Shown here: in pieces, positions 47,402 to 56,852 of the stretch
How the letters are laid out: the number at the start of each line of letters is the position of its first letter
How positions within the stretch are numbered: the stretch's first letter is position 1
Source: Lachnospiraceae bacterium
Lineage (GTDB): Bacteria > Bacillota > Clostridia > Lachnospirales > Lachnospiraceae
DNA: 64,000 nt
Assembly: GCA_015057525.1 (NCBI GenBank)
Contig: SVEE01000002.1
Coordinates: forward strand, 68,767-132,766
Direction: 5' to 3'
Translations under genes and position numbers: made by a program
Notes under the pieces: model-generated
The model's database searches: none
What the model was told of the DNA's origin: nothing
Seen by the model: the letters and a program-made list of their open reading frames with translations, nothing else

Positions 47402-48565
47402 GTGAAGAAACTAGTGAGTTTTGTTTTGATTTTTTTTCTTGTTTTTCAACTGATTACGCCAGTTTATGCTGAGGAGCTTAATGAAAATCAGTTATATTCA
47501 TTATCAGCTGCAATGATAGATGGAAACAATGGAAGATTGTTGTATGGTAAAAATCCTAATGAACAAAGAGCTATGGCAAGCACAACTAAAATCATGACAT
47601 TAATACTAGCTCTTGAATATGGTAATCTTGAAGACATTATAACCGTTAGTTCATATGCATCAAAGATGCCTGATGTGCAGCTGGGAATTAAAGAGGGGGA
47701 ACAGTATAAATTAGGTGATTTGGTTTATTCAATGATGTTAGAAAGTCACAATGATGTTGCTGTTGCAATAGCGGAACATGTGGGTGGAGACCTTGAATCA
47801 TTTATAAATATGATGAATAAGAAGGCTATGGAAATAGGTCTATCCAATACATATTTTTTAACTCCAAATGGACTAGATATGGAAGATGAGTCGGGTAAGC
47901 ATAGTAGTACTGCTTATGAAATGTGTTTGATTATGAAGTATTGTGTTATGGATTCGCCCATGAAAGAGGAATTTATGGCTATATGTCAAACAAGACAATA
48001 TACATTTTCTGACTACAATAATAAAAGAACCTTTACTGTAGATAATAAAAATGCACTGTTAGATAAAATGGACAATGTTCTAGCAGGGAAAACAGGATTT
48101 ACAGTGGATGCTGGGTATTGTTATGTATGTGCTGTTTCTTATGAGGATAAAGTTTATATTGTAGCTTTATTAGGTTGTGGCTGGCCAAATAACAAGGGTT
48201 ATAAATGGAAGGATGTAACAAAGCTTATAGATTATGGTAAATCAGAATTTGAATATGTAAAAATAATAGACAGAACGTATGATATTGGTGAAATAAAAGT
48301 AATTGACGGTATACAAGATGACAAGACAAAGCTTTATGTTACGGATGAGATAGAACTCCTTTTATGTAAGGATGATAAAGTTGACATTATATGTGAAAAT
48401 AAAGATGTCATATATGCACCGGTAACTAGGGGTGATGTTGTTAAAAAGCTAAATATATATATAAATGACGAATTTTATACAAGTGTAAATGTGTATGCGG
48501 AGGATTCCATAGATAAAATAGATTTATCGTATTGGGTGTATAGAATATTTGATATGTATTTTTAA
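47402..48565 (+). CDS. D-alanyl-D-alanine carboxypeptidase (DacB/DacF type)
   Basis: Signal peptide; STTK, SHN, KTG motifs (MASTTKIMTL, ESHNDVA, AGKTGFT); GTG start. Confidence 0.92.
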   Translation: MKKLVSFVLIFFLVFQLITPVYAEELNENQLYSLSAAMIDGNNGRLLYGKNPNEQRAMASTTKIMTLILALEYGNLEDIITVSSYASKMPDVQLGIKEGEQYKLGDLVYSMMLESHNDVAVAIAEHVGGDLESFINMMNKKAMEIGLSNTYFLTPNGLDMEDESGKHSSTAYEMCLIMKYCVMDSPMKEEFMAICQTRQYTFSDYNNKRTFTVDNKNALLDKMDNVLAGKTGFTVDAGYCYVCAVSYEDKVYIVALLGCGWPNNKGYKWKDVTKLIDYGKSEFEYVKIIDRTYDIGEIKVIDGIQDDKTKLYVTDEIELLLCKDDKVDIICENKDVIYAPVTRGDVVKKLNIYINDEFYTSVNVYAEDSIDKIDLSYWVYRIFDMYF

Positions 48566-48586
48566 TATGTAGTAAAGGAGATAAAA

Positions 48587-49357
48587 ATGGAAATATTTAA
48601 TATATGTGTTTGGGGAAAAGACAAAAGATTAGATGCTGTGGAACATTTTTTTTATGATAGGGGATATGATGTATATAGAGAGTTGGAATATATTGATAAG
48701 AATAGTATTTTGATTTTACCACCACCTGTCAATGAAGATATAGCGAATGTGTTGAAGGAGTATGTACATAGTGGTCAGATAATTTATGGTGGGGCAATAA
48801 GTGATGGAGTAAAAAAAATATTGGAACAGTGCAAATTATGGGATTACTTGAGCTGGCAAAATGTTGTTACTGAAAATGCTCGTTTGACTGCAAAAGGAAT
48901 TATCAAACAGGCAATTAATGTAGGTGCTATTTTTGAAGAAGCAAGTTGTCTTGTTACTGGCTATGGATTTTGTGGAAAAGAGATAGCAATTCAGCTTAAA
49001 AATTCGTTAGCTAATGTGGATGTTGCAGTAAGACGAAAGGAATTAAGAAGAGAAATAGAAAAAATAAATTGCGAATACGTTGATATTAATGATTTAAAAA
49101 TAAACAATTTAGAAAAATACAGTTATATTTTTAATTCTGTACCAGCTTTGATATTTGATAAGGATATTATTGATTTGCTTGCACCGGATGCTATGATTTT
49201 TGATATTGCATCAAAACCAGGCGGTACAGAATTTTCTTATTGTGTTGAAAAAGGGATATATGCAGTAAATAGTTTGGGAATTCCAGGAAAAGAATATCCT
49301 GATGAAGCAGGAAAGATTATAGCAAATGCAGTAAATGAGCATATAATATCTTTATAA
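48587..49357 (+). CDS. dpaA: Dipicolinate synthase subunit A
   Basis: LILPPPVNED, LTAKGIIKQAI, CLVTGYGFCGKEIA, FDIASKPGGTEF. Confidence 0.93.
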   Translation: MEIFNICVWGKDKRLDAVEHFFYDRGYDVYRELEYIDKNSILILPPPVNEDIANVLKEYVHSGQIIYGGAISDGVKKILEQCKLWDYLSWQNVVTENARLTAKGIIKQAINVGAIFEEASCLVTGYGFCGKEIAIQLKNSLANVDVAVRRKELRREIEKINCEYVDINDLKINNLEKYSYIFNSVPALIFDKDIIDLLAPDAMIFDIASKPGGTEFSYCVEKGIYAVNSLGIPGKEYPDEAGKIIANAVNEHIISL

Positions 49358-49388
49358 CAGAGAAAAAGTTATATGAAAGGATATTAAA

Positions 49389-49967
49389 ATGAAATTATCA
49401 GAGTGCAATATTGGTTTTGCCATCACAGGCTCATTTTGTACTTTTGATAAAATTCTTCCACAAATAAAAATTCTGAAAGATGAAGGAGCTAGAGTTTTAC
49501 CAATTTTATCTTTTAACAGCTATGGCATGGATACAAGATTTTTTAAATCTGAAGATTTTGTTTCATCTGTAGAAGAGATTACGGGAGAAAAAATAATAAA
49601 AACTGTACAGGGTGCAGAACCAATAGGACCTAAAAAAATGTTTGATATTATGATTATTGCACCATGTACAGGAAATACAATAGCAAAGCTATCTAATGGT
49701 ATTGTTGATACACCTGTTTTGATGGCTGCAAAGGCTCATTTGAGAAATAACAGACCCCTTGTTTTATCTGTATCTTCTAACGATGCATTAGGAATTAATT
49801 TTCAAAATATTGGCAAGCTGATGAATATGAAAAATATTTATTTTGTTCCTTTTGGTCAGGATGATTATGTAGGTAAACCTAATTCATTAATAGGTGATAT
49901 TAATAAAATAAAGGATACCTTGGAATACGCACTGGATGGGCAGCAAATACAACCGGTCATTATATAA
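49389..49967 (+). CDS. dpaB: Dipicolinate synthase subunit B (flavoprotein)
   Basis: IGFAITGSFCTFDKILPQIKIL, IIAPCTGNTIAKLSNGIVDTPVLMAAKAHLRNNRPLVL. Confidence 0.95.
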   Translation: MKLSECNIGFAITGSFCTFDKILPQIKILKDEGARVLPILSFNSYGMDTRFFKSEDFVSSVEEITGEKIIKTVQGAEPIGPKKMFDIMIIAPCTGNTIAKLSNGIVDTPVLMAAKAHLRNNRPLVLSVSSNDALGINFQNIGKLMNMKNIYFVPFGQDDYVGKPNSLIGDINKIKDTLEYALDGQQIQPVII

Positions 49968-49973
49968 ATATAT

Positions 49974-50002
49974 GCACCACATAGATAATGTGGTGCTTTT
50001 TT
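49974..50002 (+). terminator. Rho-independent terminator after dpaB
   Basis: GCACCACAT agata ATGTGGTGC TTTTTT. Confidence 0.92.
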
Positions 50003-50015
50003 GTGCTTTTATAAG

Positions 50016-51854
50016 TCATACTGAAAGAGAATATTTTCTCATCCAATAATTAATCTGAATTAGGTATGCAACCATCTGTGGTCCTGCCATTAATTGACCA
50101 TACCAAGGCTTTCCGTATTCCTTAGGTGCTTTAAGAAAGCTCTCCAACACAGGAAGGTTTAGATAACTTCTTATTGGTGATGATGTGTCATTTATTATTT
50201 CATTTAATCTATTTATTAAGATGCCTTCATATTCCGGATGATATGTCTTAGGATATGGGCTTTTAGGTCTATTCATAATTGATTCAGGAAGAAAATCTTT
50301 GGCGGCCTTTCTTAGCAAGCTTTTGGGCGTATTATCAGCTACCTTTATTTTCCAAGGAACATTGTATACATATTCTATAAGTCTATGGTCGGCAAAAGGA
50401 ACTCTTGCCTCTAAACCGCTATGCATAGATGTTCTATCCATACGGTCAAGTAATGTTTGCATGAACCAACGAATGTTTAAATAAGATATTTTTCTTAAGG
50501 TAGCTTCCTTTTTTGATTCCTCTGGGAGAATTTGTACTTCAGATATAGTTTTATTATATTTTTGACTGATATAGGCTTCCATATGAAGTGCGGCAGCAAA
50601 TTCTGAGTTAAGGATAGATTTTCTAAAGGAAATATCCTTCATCCATGGAAACGTCTGCTCCTGCATCATTTCCTCCTTGTGAAACCATGGATATCCACCA
50701 AATATTTCGTCAGCACACTCACCAGTTAAAGCTACTCTGTGATTTTTTGCTACTTCAGAACAAAAATATAGAAGAGAAGAGTCCACGTCAGCCATAGTTG
50801 GAAGTCCTCTTGAATCCACAGATTCTTCCAGCAAATCAGCTAGAATTTCATATTTACAGTTCAAATAGGTGTGGTCTGTCTCTAGAAAATCCTTCATTAT
50901 ATCAACATAAGGTCTGTCCTCAGAAGGTTGAAATGAATTTGCTTTAAAATGTATATTGTTATCCTCAAAATCAAAGGAATATGTGTGGGGTTTTTCTTTT
51001 GAATGTTTACAGCATATTGATGTGACTAAGGATGAATCTATACCGCCTGACAAAAATGTGCATATAGGGACATCGGAGATAAGCTGCATTCTAATACTAT
51101 CTTCAATGAGCCATTTGGTTTTTTCAAGAGTTTCTTCTGGTGTGTCATAATGAGGTGTACTTTTTAATTGATAATATAGTTTCTTTGTAAATGAGTTTTG
51201 AGAGTAAATTATTACTTCACCAGGCAATACCTCACGTATTCCTAAGAATACTCCTTGACCAGGTGTTTTTGCAGGACCAACTGTAAATATTTCGTTAAAA
51301 CCGTTAATGTCAATACAGGGTTTTACCTTCGGATATTCGAACAGGGTGTCTATCCTTGAAGCAAATACCAAGGTTTTACAGGATTGAGTATAATATAGTG
51401 GTTTGATTCCAAATCTGTCCCTGTACAAATATAAAGTCTGGTTACTCTGATCAAAGATAGCAATGGCAAAAATACCATTTAATTTGTTCACAAACTCTTC
51501 GCCCCAGTGTATAAAAGCAACACCTATTACCTCAGTGTCTGAATTTGTATTAAATTTATATCCTCGAGATATAAGCTCGTTTCTTATTTCTTTATAGTTA
51601 TATATTTCACCATTATAAATAACATGATATTTGTTTTCGTTGTGATATACAGTCATTGGCTGGGAACCGCCATTTATATCAATAATAGATAATCGGGTAT
51701 GTGCCAGACAACAGGAGTCGATTATTGAAAAGTTTTGCTCATTAGGACCACGCATTTTCATGCTGGATATCATTTGGTTTAAAATAGATATTGTTTTCTT
51801 TGGAGTATCACTAAAGTTGATTCTAGGATTAAAAAAACCAGCTATGCCGCACAT
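50016..51854 (-). CDS. asnB: Asparagine synthase (glutamine-hydrolysing)
   Basis: MCGIAGFFNP N-terminal Cys; LSGGIDSSLVT; glutaminase and synthetase domains. Confidence 0.96.
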   Translation of the reverse strand: MCGIAGFFNPRINFSDTPKKTISILNQMISSMKMRGPNEQNFSIIDSCCLAHTRLSIIDINGGSQPMTVYHNENKYHVIYNGEIYNYKEIRNELISRGYKFNTNSDTEVIGVAFIHWGEEFVNKLNGIFAIAIFDQSNQTLYLYRDRFGIKPLYYTQSCKTLVFASRIDTLFEYPKVKPCIDINGFNEIFTVGPAKTPGQGVFLGIREVLPGEVIIYSQNSFTKKLYYQLKSTPHYDTPEETLEKTKWLIEDSIRMQLISDVPICTFLSGGIDSSLVTSICCKHSKEKPHTYSFDFEDNNIHFKANSFQPSEDRPYVDIMKDFLETDHTYLNCKYEILADLLEESVDSRGLPTMADVDSSLLYFCSEVAKNHRVALTGECADEIFGGYPWFHKEEMMQEQTFPWMKDISFRKSILNSEFAAALHMEAYISQKYNKTISEVQILPEESKKEATLRKISYLNIRWFMQTLLDRMDRTSMHSGLEARVPFADHRLIEYVYNVPWKIKVADNTPKSLLRKAAKDFLPESIMNRPKSPYPKTYHPEYEGILINRLNEIINDTSSPIRSYLNLPVLESFLKAPKEYGKPWYGQLMAGPQMVAYLIQINYWMRKYSLSV

Positions 51855-51976
51855 AATGCCTCCATATACGTAGTTGTTATATTATATTCATAATGATAAA
51901 TTAGGTCACTTTAGGATGTTAATCATATTTAAATAAGACAATTAGTATAATGTATAAAAAGATTCTAGGATGATTC

Positions 51977-53185
51977 ATGAAAAAACTTGCAATATTTTTA
52001 GTTTTCATACTGGCTTTATGTGGTGTATATCCATATGACATGACTATGAATAGTAAAGCGGCTACAAAAACACAGGAAGAAATTATAAGTGCTATGGCAG
52101 ATGTTGAAATTAAATCTAAGTCAGCTATTCTTATCGAAGCTAGTACTGGTGAGGTAATATATGAGAAAAATGCAGATGAGAAATTAAAGCCAGCATCTGT
52201 AACTAAGGTTATGACTTTACTTTTGATTTTTGAGGCACTTGATGCTGGAGATATAACCTATGAAGATGTAGTAACTATATCAGAGCATGCAGCATCTATG
52301 GGAGGTTCCCAATGTTTTTTTGAGGCGGGGGAGGAACAAAGCGTACGAGATATGATAAAGTGTATAGAAATTGCATCAGGAAATGATGCTGCTGTAGCAA
52401 TGGCAGAGTATATAGCTGGAAGCGAAAGTGCCTTCGTTGAAATGATGAATGAGAGAGCTAGTGAATTAGGAATGATAAATACTAATTTTGTAAATGCTTG
52501 TGGGTTGGATGATGATAATCATTATACTTGTGCCAGAGATATTGGTATTATGTCCAGAGAGCTTATTGTTAATCATCCAGATATAGTAAATTTTTCAACA
52601 ATTTGGATGGACTACATAATACATAAAACAGGTAGAGGTGAATCAAGATTTGACCTTGCTAACACAAATAAATTTCTTAATATGTATAATGGTGCTACTG
52701 GATTAAAAACAGGATACACCTCTCAAGCAAAATACTGTATGTCCGCCACAGCTACAAGAGACGGGATTTCTCTCATAACTGTAATTATGGGTGCTGATAC
52801 AAAGGAAATACGAAATAGTGAAGCCTGTAAATTACTTGATTATGGTTTTGCTAAATGTGATTTATATGTGGATGATAATGTTATGCCAAGCAAGTATGAG
52901 GTTGAAGTAGCTAATGGGGAGACGGATAAGGTAACAGGATATTGTGAAAATACCAATGAAATTGTCCTTATAGACAAGAATGTTGAAGGTGTAGAGAAGA
53001 AAATAGTTAAATATAACAATATTAAGGCACCAATCTATAAAGATGATATAATAGGATGTGTTCAATATTCCTATGAAGGTAATGTTATTGATGAAGTGTT
53101 TATATATGCAAATGAGAATGTTGAAAAGGTAACATATAAAAACACATTATTTAATATGTTAGGAAGAATATTTATGGTAAAATAA
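51977..53185 (+). CDS. D-alanyl-D-alanine carboxypeptidase
   Basis: Signal peptide; ASVTKVMTL, ASGNDAAVA, GLKTGYT motifs. Confidence 0.93.
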   Translation: MKKLAIFLVFILALCGVYPYDMTMNSKAATKTQEEIISAMADVEIKSKSAILIEASTGEVIYEKNADEKLKPASVTKVMTLLLIFEALDAGDITYEDVVTISEHAASMGGSQCFFEAGEEQSVRDMIKCIEIASGNDAAVAMAEYIAGSESAFVEMMNERASELGMINTNFVNACGLDDDNHYTCARDIGIMSRELIVNHPDIVNFSTIWMDYIIHKTGRGESRFDLANTNKFLNMYNGATGLKTGYTSQAKYCMSATATRDGISLITVIMGADTKEIRNSEACKLLDYGFAKCDLYVDDNVMPSKYEVEVANGETDKVTGYCENTNEIVLIDKNVEGVEKKIVKYNNIKAPIYKDDIIGCVQYSYEGNVIDEVFIYANENVEKVTYKNTLFNMLGRIFMVK

Positions 53186-53245
53186 TTTGTCATGAGATAT
53201 AATGTTATCTATATGTGTAGTTAGATAAATTTTCGGGAGAAAAAT

Positions 53246-54124
53246 ATGTTAAAGGTTATAAGTTTTATTTGTATAATTCTATTATTGGCTATGATTTTTG
53301 TGGCTATTGAAAGTGTGATAGAATGTTCAAAAATAAAAATAACTAAATATACGTTAAAATCATCACATGTTAATGATAAATTAAAGCTTGTAATGATGGC
53401 GGATTTACATAATTGTAATCGACGGGATGACAATAAAAAAATGCTTGATGCTATTAGAAACGAAGCTCCGGACGTTATTATACTTGCAGGTGATATGATA
53501 GTGAGTCATTCGGATCAGGGTGAAGATAATAAAAAAACGGCTGGATTTATTGAAAAACTATCTAGTATTGCACCAGTATATTATGGTGTAGGTAATCACG
53601 AGAAACGAGCGATAATATCCGAAAAGAAATTAGTGAGCTTGTGGAAGGAATATATTTCTGTATTAAACAATAACGAAAACATACATTTACTTCAAAATCA
53701 AAAAGAAAGAATTGTGTTAAATGATACGCCTGTCTCCATTAGTGGATTAGATTTACACATTGATTACTATAAAAGGTTTGTTGAAAAAAAGCTTACAAGA
53801 GAAGATGTTGTTTCTTTTGTTGGTGAGTGTGACAAAGACTCCTTTAACATATTAATAGCCCATAATCCGGATTATTTTAATGTTTATGCAGAATATGGTG
53901 CACAGTTAATATGTTCAGGGCATAATCACGGAGGATTAATGAGATTACCTATATTAGGGGGAGTAATATCGCCAAGGCTTAGATTATTTCCTAAATATGA
54001 TTACGGTATTTACACTAAAAATAACAGTAATATGGTGCTTACAGGAGGTCTTGGAGCACACTCCATGAAGATAAGGGTTAACAATATTCCAGAAGTGGTT
54101 GTTTTGGATATAGCAAAAGAATAA
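53246..54124 (+). CDS. Membrane-anchored calcineurin-like metallophosphoesterase
   Basis: MADLHNCN, ILAGDMI, GVGNHE, IAHNPDYF, CSGHNHGG. Confidence 0.92.
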   Translation: MLKVISFICIILLLAMIFVAIESVIECSKIKITKYTLKSSHVNDKLKLVMMADLHNCNRRDDNKKMLDAIRNEAPDVIILAGDMIVSHSDQGEDNKKTAGFIEKLSSIAPVYYGVGNHEKRAIISEKKLVSLWKEYISVLNNNENIHLLQNQKERIVLNDTPVSISGLDLHIDYYKRFVEKKLTREDVVSFVGECDKDSFNILIAHNPDYFNVYAEYGAQLICSGHNHGGLMRLPILGGVISPRLRLFPKYDYGIYTKNNSNMVLTGGLGAHSMKIRVNNIPEVVVLDIAKE

Positions 54125-54142
54125 TATTTATTGCTAATATGG

Positions 54143-54171
54143 TTGAAAAAAATCTAGAATTAAAGTATTAT
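54143..54171 (+). promoter_or_regulatory. Candidate sigma-A promoter of L,D-transpeptidase gene
   Basis: TTGAAA - 17 bp - TATTAT. Confidence 0.6.
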
Positions 54172-54212
54172 AACCATGGCAAATTATAATTTTAATATAA
54201 GGGAAATATATT

Positions 54213-56006
54213 ATGGGTACTAAATTAAATGATGATTCAGTTAAGGAGACTGAAAATCAAGAAACAAAAGAGAATACAAGCAAAAAAGACTCTGAAAAAT
54301 CAGCTATTGAGGAAGCGATTGATAAAAAGATAGCTGATATGAAAAAGGACGAGGATGGGGATTCTAAAGAGGATGAGAATAAGAATTCTAAAGAGGATAC
54401 GACAGATATAATAAAAGACTCTAAAAAGGAAGATGAGGAATCTGACAAGAAAGAAGAATCCGACAAGATAAAAGATTCTGAAAATAGTGAAGAAAACTCA
54501 GATAAGAAGGATAATAAAACTTCATCCTTAGCGGATGAGGTGCCTGGGTTAGTTATACAAACACCATACATTGATTCATCAGTTGCCAAGAGTAAAAATA
54601 AGAAGAAAGTTCGCTTGGTTGTTCTTTCTACAATTCTTGCAGCTTTAATAATTGCATATGTAGCAGGAGTTATATATTATTCTAAATATTTTAATAGTAA
54701 CACATATCTTAATGGATATGACATCTCAGGTAAAACTGTTGAAGAAGTAGAAACTATGCTCAATGATATGGTTTTTTCAGGCTACAATCTTGAAATACAG
54801 TTTAAGAATGATACGCAAATTCTTAATGTGGGAGATGGAAATATGTATGTTGAGCCTGCCACACCGATTAGCGTATACAAAAACAAGCAAAATCCTTTCT
54901 TGTGGTTGTTTAACATCAATGCGGAAAATAAATATTTTGTTGATTATAGAGTTTGTTATGATGAAGAGGTATTATCGGCATATATTAATACCTTTGATGT
55001 GATGAAAACTGAGAATATGACTCCTTCAATAGACGCATATGTTAAATTTGAGGAAGGAGAAGCCGTTATTGTTCCTGACATAACTGGAACTGTTCTTGAT
55101 AAAGAACTTGTTTTAGTGGCAGTTAAGGAAGCTTTAGATAGTATGTCATCATTTGTTAATATTGATGAGAAAATGTGTTACATACCTGCAGATATAAGAA
55201 GTGATTCGCCATCTGTTCTTGAAGCATATGATAATGCCGTAGATTATTTATCAATAGAGGCAAGTTTTGAATTCTGCGAGGATTACACATATACACTCAC
55301 AACAGAAGAACTTGCTCTTATGGCATATATTGATGATAACGGGGAAGTTCAGATAAGCAAAACAAACGTTAAAATGTTTGTTGAAGATTTTGCGGATAGA
55401 TTCACAACTGTGCAGGAAGACAGAAAATTTGTCACACATAACGGAGACCTTATTTTGGTTGAAGGTGGTAAATGGTATGGCTGGGTTATAAATGCGGAAG
55501 AAGAATTTGAAGAATTCTATAACCTTATAATCACTAAAAAAAGCTTTACAAAAGAACCAGTGTGTGACAGAAGAGGCTATTCATATAGTGAAATCAATGA
55601 TATTGGAGATTCCTATGTTGAGATAGACCTTACACAACAACACGTTTATGTGTATATAGATGGTGAACTTGAAACCCATTCCCGTTGCGTTACAGGAGAT
55701 GAAAGTTCTGGGCATGGTACTCCTGGTGGAGTTTATAGTATTACATATATGGCGCTTGATGTTGTTCTTAGAGGTGCTGATTACGAATCCCCAGTTACAT
55801 TCTGGATGCCTTTCAATGGCGGCATTGGATTGCATGATGCAACATGGAGATATAGCTTTGAGGACGATACTTATTTGTACGATGGTTCTCATGGTTGTGT
55901 TAATTTACCATGGGAGAATGCCAGAGATATATTTTATTTGGTAGAGTCGGGTATGCCTGTAATATGTTATTGGGAAGATGAAGTTACTTTCCTTGAGGAG
56001 GAATAA
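54213..56006 (+). CDS. YkuD-family L,D-transpeptidase with acidic cytosolic tail and PG-binding-like domain
   Basis: TM VRLVVLSTILAALIIAYVAGVIYY; YLNGYDISGKTVEEVE; HGTPGGVYSI...GIGLHDATWR...GSHGCVNLPWENAR. Confidence 0.93.
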   Translation: MGTKLNDDSVKETENQETKENTSKKDSEKSAIEEAIDKKIADMKKDEDGDSKEDENKNSKEDTTDIIKDSKKEDEESDKKEESDKIKDSENSEENSDKKDNKTSSLADEVPGLVIQTPYIDSSVAKSKNKKKVRLVVLSTILAALIIAYVAGVIYYSKYFNSNTYLNGYDISGKTVEEVETMLNDMVFSGYNLEIQFKNDTQILNVGDGNMYVEPATPISVYKNKQNPFLWLFNINAENKYFVDYRVCYDEEVLSAYINTFDVMKTENMTPSIDAYVKFEEGEAVIVPDITGTVLDKELVLVAVKEALDSMSSFVNIDEKMCYIPADIRSDSPSVLEAYDNAVDYLSIEASFEFCEDYTYTLTTEELALMAYIDDNGEVQISKTNVKMFVEDFADRFTTVQEDRKFVTHNGDLILVEGGKWYGWVINAEEEFEEFYNLIITKKSFTKEPVCDRRGYSYSEINDIGDSYVEIDLTQQHVYVYIDGELETHSRCVTGDESSGHGTPGGVYSITYMALDVVLRGADYESPVTFWMPFNGGIGLHDATWRYSFEDDTYLYDGSHGCVNLPWENARDIFYLVESGMPVICYWEDEVTFLEEE

Positions 56007-56007
56007 T

Positions 56008-56832
56008 ATGACTGAAATGATGATGGATTTACAAAAAGCATATGACAGTATTAAGGATAAGATTCCCTTTACTCCAGATGTTGCCCTTGTTTTGGGCTCA
56101 GGTCTTGGAGGATTTGCTGAGCATATAGAAGATAAGGTTTATATACCTTATAATGAAATAGACGGTTTTCCTGTGTCTACAGTTGTTGGACATGCAGGGA
56201 CATTTGTGTGTGGACATATTGGTGATGTAAAGATAGTTGCCATGCAGGGTAGAGTTCACTACTATGAAGGATATTCTATGGATAAGGTGGTTATGCCTAT
56301 CCGTATAATGAAGTTGATGGGAGCAAAAACTCTTATTTTAACCAATGCTGCTGGTGGAATGAACTTTGATTTTGTTCCAGGTGATTTAATGATGATAACT
56401 GATCATATTACATCTTTTGTTCCATCACCACTTATTGGCAAAAATATAGAGGAACTTGGCACTCGTTTTCCTGATATGTCACATGTATATGATGCTGATT
56501 TACAAAATATTATGAAGGAAACAGCTTCAAAACTTAATATTGAATTAAAGCAGGGTGTATATTTACAGACTACTGGTCCAAATTACGAAACACCTGCGGA
56601 AATCAATATGTACAGAAGCCTTGGCGCTGATGCTGTTGGTATGAGTACTGCGTGTGAAGCTATGGCTGCCATGCACATGGGTATGAGAATAGCAGGAGTT
56701 TCATGTATAACAAACCTTGCGGCAGGTATGAATAAGACACCTCTTAATCATAAAGAGGTGGGAGATACTGCTAATATGATTGCAGATAAATTTACAGCAT
56801 TAATTAAAAACTTTATTATAAATATAAAATAA
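56008..56832 (+). CDS. punA: Purine-nucleoside phosphorylase
   Basis: LVLGSGLGGFAEHI, GRVHYYEGYSMDKV, LTNAAGGMN; ATG 56008 after GAGGAGG. Confidence 0.95.
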   Translation: MTEMMMDLQKAYDSIKDKIPFTPDVALVLGSGLGGFAEHIEDKVYIPYNEIDGFPVSTVVGHAGTFVCGHIGDVKIVAMQGRVHYYEGYSMDKVVMPIRIMKLMGAKTLILTNAAGGMNFDFVPGDLMMITDHITSFVPSPLIGKNIEELGTRFPDMSHVYDADLQNIMKETASKLNIELKQGVYLQTTGPNYETPAEINMYRSLGADAVGMSTACEAMAAMHMGMRIAGVSCITNLAAGMNKTPLNHKEVGDTANMIADKFTALIKNFIINIK

Positions 56833-56852
56833 TTTACCAAAGAGGTAATTCT

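Noticed and set aside
56833-56852. Cobalamin or SAM riboswitch before metH
   Set aside because: Only 20 nt separate punA and metH.
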